Shown here: positions 1-22,900 of the stretch, in pieces
Numbering within the stretch: the stretch's first letter is position 1
Layout of the letters: each line of letters starts with the position of its first letter
Source of the DNA: Erpobdella octoculata
Lineage: Eukaryota > Annelida > Clitellata > Hirudinida > Erpobdellidae
Assembly: GCA_963978895.1 (NCBI GenBank)
Contig: OZ022239.1
Location: 33,291,847 to 33,355,846, forward strand
DNA: 64,000 nucleotides
Direction of reading: 5' to 3'
Program-made: the position numbers and the translations under genes
Notes under the pieces: generated by a model
Databases searched by the model: none
Seen by the model: only the letters and a program-made list of their open reading frames with translations
What the model was told of the DNA's origin: nothing

Positions 1-285
1 AAAAAAAGAGAGAAAGAGAAAAAAAGAGAAAAAAAAAGAGAGAGAGAGAGAGAGAGGAAGAGATGGCAAAATAAACAACGTTTAAAAATTCAAACGAACG
101 AGCTTTTGATGTGAAAGACAATGTAAGATCCAGGAAAGCGCAGACAGTTTGAAATACTCTGAAAGACATAAATGAACGCGGATTATCACAGAAGGTAAGT
201 ACAAAGAAGCCCACAGAGACGAACGGACAGCAAGAGACGAGATGACAGCAAAACGGCCGATGCGGTGCAACGCATTTTTACGCCG
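1..285. other. Purine-rich flank without recognised gene
   Basis: The first 60 bases are an impure GA/A-rich simple repeat. The rest to the MITE at 294 shows no splice-flanked coding segment that I can support. Short open frames here lack family resemblance. Confidence 0.5.
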
Positions 286-293
286 GTCATAAA

Positions 294-364
294 CAGTGGC
301 GTAGCAAGGGTATCTGGCGTCCGGGAGCAAATGCTCCTCCCTGCCCCCTATCACTACGCCACTG
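294..364. mobile_element. 71-bp hAT-like micro-MITE with perfect 8-bp TSD
   Basis: The element starts CAGTGGCGTAG and ends CTACGCCACTG, an 11-bp perfect terminal inverted repeat. It is flanked on both sides by GTCATAAA (286-293 and 365-372). The 8-bp duplication and CAGTGGCG-type end are typical of hAT superfamily elements. At 71 bp it can encode nothing and must have been mobilised in trans. Confidence 0.75.
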
Positions 365-590
365 GTCATAAACCAAACGGCAACGACTCCTATAAAGGAC
401 CGGGACTGAGAAAAACGGCGACAGAAATCGTTGTAGCTCTTAAAACAAGTTTTCTAGTCTGGTAAGGTTTTCACCTTGAAAATTATCGAAAGGTTTTTTG
501 TCAGAAATTATCAACCGAGCCATAAAACTTTTCTTATTACTCCGACCTTGAAGTGCAATCAGATTGCAGTTATAAGAAAATTGGATGAAA

Positions 591-594
<4 letters not shown>

Positions 595-667
<73 letters not shown>
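595..667. repeat. (GA)n microsatellite
   Basis: An uninterrupted AG dinucleotide array of about 70 bases, followed by impure purine-rich sequence to about 725. Both strands are open in this array only because the repeat lacks stop codons. Confidence 0.95.
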
Positions 668-675
<8 letters not shown>

Positions 676-1161
676 TAAAGAAAAAAGAGAGAGGTTGAGA
701 AAGAGAGAAAATGAGAGATAGAGAGATTTCTAGATTCTGAAGCATGCGAAAAATTTGTAAGCTTGAGCAAGAAAGAGGGGCGTGCAAATGTAAAACGATT
801 GATCAAATAAACAAGAAATTTGTATTAAAAAAAGAAAAGAGTTGGGCGACGTAAAAGATTTAAAAGGAAAGCTTGAACAGAGGTGTTTATTTGTTATTTA
901 TTTGTTTTTTTTTATTTTTAAAATATTCAAAGAGATAAGTATATAGAAATATGCATCGTTTGAAAAAATTATGGAATACAAGGAAAATGTGTATAAGAGG
1001 GATAGAGAGACAGGGAGAGAGAGAGAGAGAGAGAGAGAGAAAAAAGAGAGAGAGAGAGAAAGAAAGAAAAACTATGGAGAAGACGAACGCTTTCTCGGCA
1101 ACAGGCTCGAAAACAAACGAGCTTTCATTTTGAATGGAAAATATGAGAAAATGGCAGCCTG

Positions 1162-1544
<383 letters not shown>

Positions 1545-2400
1545 GACTGGAAAATGAGTGAGATAGAGATTAGGAATGGAAATGAAATAGAGAAATGCAC
1601 TATCACGGAAGAAGAGGGAGAATATGTTAAATATGCCCTGAATGGTATTAGGGGGCTGAATTCCGGACGAACTCTGGTTAAAAAAAATCGGGTCATTCGC
1701 AAGGTGGGAGAAAAGTAAAAAAATGAAAGGCACAATTTATGCACAACTCATTCAAGGCGCGCAAATACAGATTCCAGTTATAAATTTAAGTTTTGGATAT
1801 ATTCAGGTTTAATAAGCACGTATTCTTACCTATTTATAATATATAATATAATGTAGGTATACATTCTTAGTTATACGAGTACACATTTTATGATATACAA
1901 GACAAAAATCCACAGCCGTGGAAATATTCCGGTCCGGCTATACAATTTCTATACAATAACTGCAAATAAATAATCCTTAGACTATTAACGTGGGGATTTG
2001 ATTTGACGATTTTTGTGTGTGTTTGCTCTTCGTCTATTTGTGCTCAGTGAATTACATAAAAAATCAAAATACCCATTATATACGCCATACGCAGAATTGA
2101 ATACCAACAGTATCTATGTATGTACTCAGAGTTCTCTCATCAATACCAAGATTTCAGATAAGGGTGGAACACGAACCGAGCTAGCATTTCCTTCTCTACA
2201 TTTGTCCAGTACGAAGAGACTAAATAAGATAAAATTTTGATTATACCTACTGCCAAGAAATAATAGAATAAAAAGAAATAATAACGAAGATTTTAGATAA
2301 TAGAATTAGGTACTTTTTACGTCCGACATTCGTGGAAGAATCTTTAACGTCTACTTAGTACTTTCTCTGGCTGCGAGGAATCGAAATAGTTTGACTGATT
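1545..2400. other. Intergenic, no gene recognised
   Basis: Unique-looking AT-rich sequence between microsatellites. A 75-codon open frame at 2013-2240 has no recognisable domain and no convincing splice context. I see nothing functional here. Confidence 0.4.
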
Positions 2401-2497
2401 CAAAGAGAGAGAGAGAGAAAAATAAACAAAGAGAGAGAGAGAGAGAGAAATAAAGAAAAAGAAAAAAAGAGAAAATGAGAGAGAGAATTATTTGATT

Positions 2498-3030
<533 letters not shown>

Positions 3031-3376
3031 CAAATAAGAAATAATATTCAAGAAATAAGTTTATTTGAAAAAAGTGTTTATTCATATATACACACACACA
3101 CACGCATAAATTTAGCTTAATTTAGATAAAAATTATTTGATTGGATGTGTAACAAGATAAATTGCTCTTCGCTATGCTTTTCATTCTTTTCTCTCTCCTT
3201 CTTATTCTCTCCTGCTTTCTCTCTCTTCCTAATTTTCTCACAACTGACTACTTACAACAACAATTTTTTTCATTTTTCCTACTCATTTGCTGCCAATCTA
3301 ACCACAAAGAGAAGTACAACATCGTCAACAACAGAATAAACATCATAACATATTAATCAAGATCAAATGAATTCAC

Positions 3377-3736
3377 AACACATACATACATACATACATA
3401 CATACATACATACATACATACATACATACATACATACATACATACATACATACATACATACATACATACATACATACATACATACATACATACATACATA
3501 CATACATACATACATACATACATACATACATACATACATACATACATACATACATACATACATACATACATACATACATACATACATACATACATACATA
3601 CATACATACATACATACATACATACATACATACATACATACATACATACATACATACATACATACATACATACATACATACATACATACATACATACATA
3701 CATACATACATACATACATACAATACATACATACAT
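3377..3736. repeat. (CATA)n microsatellite, about 355 bp
   Basis: An essentially perfect CATA tetranucleotide array. One base is lost near 3721 (CAATACATAC), which shifts the phase. It lies about 100 bp downstream of the proposed last exon of the minus-strand serine-rich gene. Confidence 0.97.
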
Positions 3737-3819
3737 AGAATTCTCGTTGTATGCGAAAGAATTGCAAGAGAGAACAAGGCATTCTCATTATAAACACACG
3801 AAAACAGAAACCAACGTTG

Positions 3820-3825
3820 TTTATT
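3820..3825 (-). promoter_or_regulatory. Candidate polyadenylation signal of the serine-rich gene
   Basis: Minus-strand AATAAA (plus-strand TTTATT) lies 14 bases after the proposed TGA at 3839-3841. The position suits a very short 3' UTR, but the motif is common in AT-rich DNA. Confidence 0.35.
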
Positions 3826-3838
3826 AACAACCAAACAG

Positions 3839-5965
3839 TCAATGGAAAACCACATTGCTCGTATTTGTAAATTTGTATGATTCTACCACCACAACCGGCT
3901 AACATAACGCAATGACAAAATAAATCTTTTTGAAGATTTTTACAGATATAATAAAAGCTTTGGTCGATGAAAATGTTTTGGTCGGTTGGTCAAACCGCGC
4001 CACTTGTATAATTTGTATAATTGTTTTAAAAGTAACATACCGACTCGCTCTGCCCATCACTGGTGCCCAGCTGATCGATGGGCTCATTTCCGTTTCCTGT
4101 ACTTTGGCTCCTGCGTAGCGGCAGCAGCAGACGCTTCAGGCCGCTCTTGTTCTTTTTGACGAAGATCTTTGCCGTTGGAGAAGTGACCACAGCGTCTGGG
4201 ATCGATCTCGTGGAGTCCTGGGAAGCTGTGAAAAATCAGCGTCATTAATGGAGAAATGAATGCAAACGCATACCAGGGAAGATAGGAACTGGATGAATCG
4301 ATTAATTTACCGGTCGGGTATGTAGATGAACGAATGATAAATTATTCTATACTAGAGATATTCCGTCAAAAAATGACGGATTTTTTTTTAAATTTCATTA
4401 TTTATTATTTTACAATTGCACATCCACTTTTTTTTATATTTAGGGCTGACAGTGTACAATTGCGAAATAACTATTAATATTAAATAAATGTTTATTAAAA
4501 AATATTTAATATTACTTAAATTATTTATATACTTATTTATTAATGTCATATATAAATTAATTTATAGCAGATCGTCACACAAAAACGTCTTACACAGATA
4601 TGGGCTATTATATATATTAATGAGTTATATTTTATTTTTTTTATTTCAGAAGTATTTTTCTGCATTCATCAGTTTACGTGTTGTGCACACCGGTGGTGAC
4701 CGTTGAAGAGGCAACCAGTTAACCAGGGGAATCATCCGATTTGATCCTCATAGGCGTTGATCGATGGCGCTAAAGCACTTCCTGAGCCGCTTGCAATTAT
4801 TAGAGGCGTATTCTTGCACTTTTGCTAAAATTTATTGCCATGAAAAGAATATTCGAATAAAAATAATAATAACAATATTAAATACATTTTTGTGATTTTT
4901 GCTACTCACCCCTAGTTCCATGTTGGTCAAGCAACTCTTCGTCTGATTGGTGTCTTCGGATCGGATCGCCAGTGCTGTCATTTGTCAGTTCAAACTTCAG
5001 GGGTGGACTCAGAACGGGGCTAGAAGATGATTGATGATTACTCTTGTTGAGGTTCAGCTGGTGCTGCTTGAAATGTCGCTGCTGGATCAGACGAGGTACT
5101 GGAGAGGTAAACGTCGTCGAGGTCATGTAATTCGGTGAGCTGTTAATTCGTGAAACTGTCAGGAGACTGTTACCAGTCCGTTTTGTATCATTTAATAGAG
5201 ATTCAGGGCTAAGGAAATCACCCAAGGAACTCGATGATTTCTCTGTTTCGTCATCTCGGTGGATCGAAGAGTCGTTCAAACCAGACGACTTGTTGAGCTC
5301 CGAGCCAAGTTTCAATTTCATGTGATGGCCGCCATGCTTCGGTTCACTGCAGGGCAAAGATTTCGACAATAAAATCGACGGATGGGCTGACACAAGATCA
5401 GACGTTAAGCTCAGTGAGTCGTTCGAGTTCATCGACCCGGTCATCGTTTCTGACCAATCACCATCGTCACTCGAAGCCGGCGGACTGAAAACGCGGTGCT
5501 TGTCGAACAGACTGTCGGGATGGTGCTTGGGAGTCTGCGGCGTGCTGTTTAAAAACGCAATCTTAACCAGCGGCGACACGCTTGGCGATTTAGCCGTCGT
5601 CGCGTCCGCGCTTTGGTTGACGATGAGGGGAACGTGGCCGTGACGCTGGATGTTGTGGTGGTGGTTGTGGTGATGATGGTGGTCCTTTGGAGCGGCAAGA
5701 CTCTGACTGTTGGAAGAGGCCGAGCTGCTGGTAAAACCGATGTCACCTTGATAGTGATAAACCATGTCAGCCGGCTTGAAGAACGGCGATTGAGATGGCG
5801 ACGACGATGACGATGACGTCGACATAGAGGACGATGCCGATGAGTCTGAGATCGACGAGTACCCGCGCGTGGAGGGAGAGAGGTACGACGTAGTCAGGGT
5901 GGCTGAGTCAGTCGTCCAGGCCACCTTAGCTCGGGCCGGCGTCGACATGGCTGGCTGTTCCACTA
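3839..5965 (-). CDS. Serine-rich protein of unknown family, 3' exons (partial gene)
   Basis: Three minus-strand exons fit one frame. Exon A is 4910-5965: acceptor TTGTCTTCAG, about 352 codons, very rich in Ser, with His runs and a 'SPFFKPADMVYHYQGD' segment, donor G|GTGAGT. Exon B is 4041-4225: a basic stretch 'KKNKSGLKRLLLPLRRSQS', donor GTATGT. Exon C is 3839-3898: ends in TGA, with AATAAA 14 bases later. Phases agree at both junctions. The sharp GC and codon-usage contrast with the flanking introns supports A and B strongly; C is weaker. Upstream exons were not found, so the true start is missing. The Ser/Thr-Pro-rich, low-complexity composition suggests a phosphorylated scaffold or regulatory protein, but I do not recognise the family and assign no function. 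Confidence 0.6.
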
Positions 5966-5999
5966 CTGAAGACAATGAAATAAAAATATAGTCAAATTG

Positions 6000-7550
6000 A
6001 AAGTGTTTAAATCACAATGGGTTTGAATCATCGTACGTTTGAACCTATTAGTGGATTTAAATTGCTTTAATGCATGCTTGCGGGTGATAATGTAATATAA
6101 GGTAAAAACGACCATTTCCACAGTAGATTAGATAAAAAAAATTATTCGGAAAGGCGCTTGAAAAAGCTAAAAAAATGACAAAATAAAATGCTAAACAAAT
6201 GATTCCTTGAAAATCTCTTAAAATTATTAAGTTTTCTGCCCGCTGGGTGGAAAGTGGAAGAGTTCTCTTTAGCTGCAGGTCCAGCAAATTGGAGTGAGTG
6301 GAGTGGTCACCATCGTGTGTGCACGTGAAAGGAACGAAAACGTAGAGTGGATGTGGCAATCGGAGTCGCCACCGGTTAGAACCATCTGCAAGGAATTAGA
6401 TTCATTGGCACAGGTACTGCAAGGAATTAGATTCATTGGCACTGGTACTGCAAGGAATTAGAATTTTTGGCACAGGTACTGCAAGGAGTTGGATTTGTCG
6501 GCATAGGTACCTACTGCTCTGCCGAACTGTGGAAGCATTTGAGGGCTGGAAGATATATAGTTTGAACTGAACGCGTCGACTGAATTTCAAGATGTGGAGG
6601 ATATCGCGTAAAACTTGCCGACCGAACTGACGATCCGAGTGGCACCCTATCTGACAATTACAACAAGTATGATTTAAAGCACTCTACCCCTCCTATGTTA
6701 GTGATGTGCTGGTAGAAGTGTTGCTGCCAGGTCGCCCCCCCTGTCTCTTATCTGAGTATGGTGTAAACCACTCTAACATCGTTGATGAATCTCCGTAGGA
6801 AATGTTCAGTCGTTGTAGTGGGGTCTGGTGGATCACTGTGTCGAAGTTTAGTAGCAAAGACTGGAAAAAATAGTCGCTATTTGGAAGCTTAAGAAAACAC
6901 AAACACATGTGTGGTTTAGATATACAAACACATGTGTGGTGCCAGAAACGATTTGTTTCAATCACAAACGCATTTAAAATCGCTTTAATATTCACCTTTC
7001 AACAGGTACATTAGACTGGCGTTTGAAGGCGGAGGAATTGCATGTGACTCAGGAAATGCGTTATAATGGAATTTCAATGACGATGATGAGGTCATACAGA
7101 GAGAAGAGAAGAAAAGGGAAAAAAGAAAGGAGAAAGCGAGAGAGAGAGAGGGAGAGAAATGAGAAGAGAGAGAAGAGAGAGAGATAGAGAGAGGAAAACA
7201 GAAAGAAAGATAAAGTTTTTCAGAGAATAAAGAAATAAAAACTGGGGAAATAACGAAAATATGAACTTTCTAATTTTTTAACACCTATTAATCTTTATCT
7301 TCATTTGTTTTTATCTTTCACTTTTTTCTCCTTTCTGAATCCGCCATCTTGTTTTCTTCTTATCCCCGCTAGACTGGAGAAAAGAATATCGTCGATAATG
7401 TACACGGGCATCATGCCGGAGCCGGAGCCAATTATCGGCGATGCTACATTTTGGCTCTACAGTACAGCCACACGGCTCAGCAATCAATCGCGCTAATTAG
7501 CAAATGTAATTTGATGTTGGTATAGTTCCAATGGTCGTCAAATTCATCCT
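6000..7550. other. Probable upstream intron or intergenic region
   Basis: Probably an intron or flank of the minus-strand serine-rich gene. It holds the 31-bp minisatellite at 6387-6510 and a purine-rich tract at 7100-7230. A short plus-strand frame at 7374-7496, ending in TAA and preceded by CCCCGCTAG, could be an exon but has no known match. Confidence 0.35.
6387..6510. repeat. 31-bp minisatellite, four copies
   Basis: Four tandem units, each starting TGCAAGGAATTAGATTCATT and ending CACAGGTAC. Copies 1 and 2 are nearly identical; copies 3 and 4 are progressively diverged. No palindrome or spacer structure is present. Confidence 0.9.
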
Positions 7551-7552
7551 TA

Positions 7553-7820
7553 TCATCATCATCATCATCATCATCACTGTCATCGTCGTCTTATTTGACA
7601 TCAGCACCGACACCTCCGTCAGCACCATCCTGTTACCAATATATTGTCAATAAACTAGCACCACAATCATGATCATCATCATCATAATTATCTTCTTAAC
7701 TTCCACATTTATAACATATCAAATAATCAATTAATGCTATCAACACACGCAAATTTCTCTTAACCATCATCATCACCACCATCATCATCACCGATCATCA
7801 TCATCATCATCATCATCACT
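7553..7820. repeat. Interrupted (ATC)n-rich tract
   Basis: Several short ATC/CAT trinucleotide runs (7556-7577, 7670-7685, 7768-7820) are separated by degenerate CA/AT-rich sequence. This looks like an old decayed trinucleotide array. No gene is seen. Confidence 0.7.
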
Positions 7821-7944
7821 AACGTCATTCTCGTTACCATCTTCTCATCACCAAAACCACCGCAATCATCTTTGTTTCTTTCATCGCCGCGTGATTACCA
7901 GTTTCCTTCGTTCGAAATCATCAAATGAATCAACCACGTCTGAG

Positions 7945-7945
7945 T

Positions 7946-8036
<91 letters not shown>

Positions 8037-8174
8037 CGCGAGCGAGAGAGAGAGAGCGAGCGAGAGAGAGAGAGCGAGCGAGAGAGAGAGAGCGAGCGAG
8101 AGAGAGAGAGCGAGCGAGAGAGAGAGAGAGAGAGCGAGCGAGAGAGAGAGAGAGAGCGAGCGAGAGAGAGAGAG
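7945..8174. repeat. (GA)n array with periodic GAGCGAGC interruptions
   Basis: About 90 bp of pure GA dinucleotide, then a regular higher-order pattern from 8035 in which GCGAGC recurs roughly every 18-22 bases inside GA runs. Amplification of an interrupted unit, rather than independent mutation, explains the spacing. Confidence 0.9.
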
Positions 8175-8326
8175 TGACATAAAAAGAGAGAGACGAGGAA
8201 AGCAAGCTGAGATGAGTGCCTTCAAGATGGATTTTTACAGAAAAAAATTACCAAAAATAAAAAAAAAACAAAAGAAAGCAAATGAAAACCCAACAAAACG
8301 AGGAGCCACGTTTGAGCGACGAAGCT

Positions 8327-8416
8327 CACGTGATGATATCACACCACGTGATGATATCGCACCACGTGATGATATCCCACCACGTGATGATATCCCACCA
8401 CGTGATGATATCACAT
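8327..8416. repeat. 18-bp minisatellite containing CACGTG, five copies
   Basis: Five tandem units of CACGTGATGATATCACAC with single-base variants at positions 15 and 18. Each unit contains a perfect E-box (CACGTG) and a GATATC palindrome. In one frame it encodes a repeated Arg-Asp-Asp-Ile-Pro-Pro motif within an 80-codon frame (8212-8451), but there is no independent support for translation. Confidence 0.9.
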
Positions 8417-8449
8417 CAACGCCGAGGTTTCCAACAACCGAACTTCACT

Positions 8450-9560
8450 GAAAAAAGATTGATGTTGTCTTCGTATAGATATATAAAAGAAATCCATCAT
8501 TTTGGAAAAATTGTTTCTTTATGTACGCCGAATGTGTTAAACTACGCTACAGATGGCGCCTCGAACATAGCTAGAAAAATGCACGATAGTATGCGGTTGA
8601 GAATTGTGGTGGTATTGTGCATTGTGCATTTTATTGAATGTTTTTTCTAGCGGCGATGAATTAAATTTAGTTAGGAGTTAAGAGACCGTTTTAGAATCAA
8701 TCACATTCTAGCGTCGATAAGAATTTCCATACCTAAACGTCCTAAATGTTTATTATTCATTTATTAACGATATAACAAATTTTATTATACTTTATCCAAA
8801 ATATTCAGTCGCAATTAAACAAGGAGACGTACCACCTCACTATTTGCGTATTTTTAGATCGTAAAAACCTGAAAAACTAAAAACAAACACCAGCTGACCT
8901 AAGTTCATAGGCCACTTACTTGTTTGACGGAAACCGCCACTAGTGGGCGCTGACTTCAAGAACGACAACAATTTTGGATTCAAAATCGTTCGACAGTTAT
9001 TTGCGATTTTTTTTATACTCTAGGAATAGACTTAATTATTTTTTTAGCTCTTTGATAATTTTGGTTCCGTGATCAATTAAGTACAGCTCAGAGCGGGAAA
9101 CGAAAGCATTCGAAACTCCACTAATTCCTGTCTCATAGCGAATCTTCCTGCTCCGCCGATAAATCGCGGGTTTTCAGCGCAATTTTTCTAAACAAACCGT
9201 GCTCTTCCAAAAAAAAAACAAACGTTGTTAGTAAGTAGTGTTGCAGAGGAGTTGAACGCGTAAATAGCGCTCCGGTCGCTCCAGTTTCTCTTCTTATGTT
9301 TCGTTCGCTCCGCCGTACGCCGCTCACCTCTTATTAGCTCATATTCGCGCCGAGGAGTTGCTCTAGCTATCCTCGGCGTTGGAAAAGTGTACAAAAGTGA
9401 GCTGAAAAATGGGATGCTAGAAGACGAAAAGTTGTTTATCATTTTTCTTTGTAACTGTTTCAGTGTTCTTTGGTGTCGATATGTCGAGGAGACTGTTTTT
9501 GTTTTGTTTCCGAGGTAACCAGAAGGAATACAAGTTTGGGGGAGAAAGAGCTATGCTAAA
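8450..9560. other. Intergenic, no gene recognised
   Basis: AT-rich, with scattered stop codons and several short frames. A GC-richer patch at 9120-9400 could be promoter-like, but no exon with acceptable splice sites and family resemblance was identified. Confidence 0.35.
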
Positions 9561-9562
9561 TA

Positions 9563-19285
<9,723 letters not shown>

Positions 19286-19975
19286 CGACTGGACCGGGGA
19301 CTGCGTGCGATCTTTCGTCCGTCAATACCACGTGTGGCCGCTACCAACTTCTTCGCCTCATTTCCATCCATCCGCAACATCATCGCAAATCACAGTCTTC
19401 TTCACTCTATCATAGTCCAGCAAAACGCAACGCATTCAACTTTGTTGTTATCATTCATGCTCTCTCTTGATGTAGTTATTATTATATATATTTTTGTTTA
19501 AATGCACGACTTTTAAATTGCAATTTAATCCGGGAATAATTGGTTTTAAAAGATGTCTTATATGATTGATGAACACCAATGATTGAAGAGCAATCAAAAT
19601 GTTATTAAATCTGTGTTTTGTCTATTATATCTAATCTATTAGAATCAAATTTAAATGTTTGCGATTTTATTGAAGTCATGTACACTTGAGCATCATCATC
19701 AGGAGGTGGTTCGTGTCCACTTTGGAAAAAAAATCTTCCAATCGGGGCAATTCCCTGTATCACGCTAGTTATAACTAAAGCTGTGTTTTATCTGTTACTA
19801 TTATAAATATTATTTATGAACTAATTTTTTGTCAGCAAATCTATCCAGAATTGATTGAAATAAAACTATGTAGATGTGTTTTAATGCCATCCATAACTCA
19901 TGAATTAGCCCATTGGATTTTTAAAATAAATTAATATATCTCAATAAATATTTCCGTTATGTAAAATGAGAAAAT
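19286..19975. other. Convergent 3' region between CHMP1 and RABGGTB
   Basis: About 690 bp between the two stop codons, presumably holding both 3' UTRs. Candidate signals are AATAAA near 19858 on the plus strand and near 19665 on the minus strand. If both are used, the transcripts overlap. No other gene is seen. Confidence 0.5.
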
Positions 19976-22900
19976 TCAGTTCGGTGATGACGATGGAAAT
20001 TTTTGGTGCTTATCCTTCTGAAAGTGTCTGGAGACGACGGTCTTTGGCATACAGAAGATCTCGTCAACGGGCTTCAATCCTTCGTAGCCGAGCAGAGACA
20101 GGCCTGCCAGGCCAAACAAGGTGTGAAATGGATCGGGCTAAACAAAAATACAAAAATAATTTAGATAAAAACATGACTAATTTACAAGTTCAATTCATCT
20201 CAATAGCAAATCACTTTTTATCAGTTTATGCTAAATTTAATAGCATACAATTGAACAACTCCTGCTTGTAATTATCATATCATTTCATCAGTTCTTTTCT
20301 TTATGACAAGTTTAACAGAATGCATGGCAATCATATCTTGAGAGACCACACCAAAAATTCAGTCATATAACCGTGAAGATCATCACGACTCATCACATCC
20401 CCGCATTACGACTCACCACGCCCCCGCATCACGACTCACCACATCACCGGGGCGATCTGCAAAACCTCCTGTCTCCTCATCCTGTGATGCCAGTATGAAT
20501 TTCTGGAGGTTGGTCTGAAAGAACAAAACCCCTTTCTATTACTATATTTATACTTCTTATATACTACATTAAATTGAAGCCAGTGAAAATTCAATAATCT
20601 AAATCATGCCAGCTGCTCTTATAAAAAAACTTTGACAGAGTCAATTGGTTGGATATCAAAATTAAAAATATTTTTGGGCTTTTTTTAGTATCGTTGTTTG
20701 CCATCTGAGTTTAAATAACCACTGCTGTGTCACTAAGGATAACCCCGTCACACTTCCAACCTTGTCTAGCCAGTGAAGCCGATTGATCATCTTGAGCGAG
20801 GAGAGAACCCACCACGAGTAGCAAACATCCGGCTTTTTCTCCGGTCGACCTGAAGGTGGAAGAAATATATTTTTAAACCAACTGGACCTTAATTGTCTGG
20901 CAGCCCCTACCTTAGAAATTAATTTCAGCATCATATGGCCACTCAGTCACAAAAACCAGGTCTTGAACCGATAATGTCTATGAAAAAGCCAACTGAGTCA
21001 CCATGAGAATGAACTTTAGAGAGTATGAATGTGACTTTAAAAAAAAGAATAAGATTCAAACAATTAAGTGAAAACATAAAACATATTTCTAACTAGATAG
21101 ATAAGAAAAAGCCCCAACAGCAGAAAAATACCCGAACTTTCCACTCACCGTTGAGACCACCGGACCGAAGTTGTCGCTCACACAGCCACCATCCGAGGTT
21201 GTCTGCATCGACAAGGTCAATGCTATTAAGTATCGAGAGTACGCCCACGCAGCAGTATATCTGATCAATACAAAAGAGGGATCGTATAATAGAGAAACTG
21301 TTACCAATCGAACAGTTGTTTGAAAAATTTCGCTTAAAATTATTTAACGATCGATGATATCGTTCATTTGTGGTCTTTAATCTCACAGAAACACACGCTC
21401 TTCTCATCTTAATTCAGTTGAATCATAATTTTCCCAGATGTTAGTTTTGATTTATGAAAACAACAAAAACAAAACAATCCTAATCGACTTTATCGTTTCA
21501 CTGGTGCTTACCTGGCCGGAATGAGTTTCGCTTCCAGGCCTGCTGCCAAATCCTCCGTCAAAGTTCATGCACGACATGATGAATCGTATCGCTTTGTCGA
21601 CGTCGATCGCATCCAGGCGACCCTGGTGACAAAATTACAAACAAACTCACAGTTTATTTTATTTTTGAATTATTTATTTTTATTTTTTATGCATAACATT
21701 TGATTTTTCGTCCGGAGTAAATAACAGCGGTCTGTCTGTTATATTCAAATAAAGTTAAAGTGAAACAGTAATGGCCGAACCACTAGTTAAAACAGCGATT
21801 TATAAGTGAAAGCCATTTGCCTGCACATTATACTACAAACACATTGTCATTTAGGATGATAGCTCAAAATATATTAAACAAAAAAAAAGATAGGGTTCGA
21901 ATTTAAGAAACAAAACAAAATAACTTTGGTTATCTGAATTATTCTTAATTTAAACAAACATGTATGAATATTCATTAACATAACAACTGACCTCTGAAAT
22001 TATCAGGTAGTACAAATAAATAAAAAACAAAACAAAACAAAGCAACACAATTGAACTCACCAGCAGAGCGAGGCATGCGATGGCACAAAAGGAGAACCTT
22101 GTGTCAACTTCGCCCCACTTGTCGCCGTAGAAACTGCCGTCCTGCTGCTGAAGTCCCACGATGTATTCCACCACCTTGTCACCGTTTATGACGTCCAGGG
22201 AATCGTACAGGCATAAGATCTGAAAATTTCGAATTTTCAAAAGATTATTATATGAATAATCTGCAAAAATTTCTTAAAAGCTGCAATCTGCATCTTTCCT
22301 GTCCAGTCGACGCTCAAAGCCGATAATCGTTTATCGGCTTCAGATCGATGAAAGCAGATCCGATGAGCAGTGCAATTAATAATTTGAACCTAATACTGTA
22401 GCACAAGCAGCTGAGCACTGTACCAATACTAGGCTGCAAATGATTAATTAAAACTTCATTGGCCCTGACCTGAACAGCACTCAGAGTGTAAAGAAGGTGA
22501 GGGTCGTGACCCTCGCTGGCTCCAAACCCTCCGCATTTATGTTGACACTTTTTAATGAATTCCAGGATCCCTTTCTTGTCCAGTTGATCTTCTGCTCCTA
22601 GGAGGTGCAAAGCTGTGAGGCTCCAGTACACGCCGCTCATCCGCAGATACTCAGTTATTTGGTACTCCTGAAAGTAGATGGAACAATATGCAAATGATGG
22701 CTTACCTATCTTAAAATTACAATATCCTTTAATAAAGTTTTATGCAAAAAGGTTAGTCTAAAATTTAAACTCTAAAGTCTAAACTGTTAAAAAGCCACTT
22801 TAGGGCCTGCCCTGAAGGCAGCCACATAAAGTTACAAACTTTTTTGATGAATTTAATGTTAAAATCTATAGATTCAATTTAATAAAAAATAGGCCTCATA

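Noticed and set aside
476..806. Arg-Glu and Ser-Leu repeat frames over GA arrays
   Set aside because: Simple GA/CT dinucleotide translation, also at 7881-8225, 9417-9710, 27365-27643, 39736-40344 and 48566-49405.
3353..3905. Long Met-Tyr-Val-Cys and His-Thr-Tyr-Ile repeat frames
   Set aside because: These are (CATA)n read on either strand; a tetranucleotide array without stops is open in all frames. The same holds at 63037-63650.
6387..6510. CRISPR-like array
   Set aside because: Direct tandem units without spacers in an animal genome; a minisatellite. The 18-bp array at 8327 was rejected for the same reason.
7374..7496. Possible plus-strand terminal exon
   Set aside because: An acceptor-like CCCCGCTAG and a stop are present, but no upstream partner exon or family match was found.
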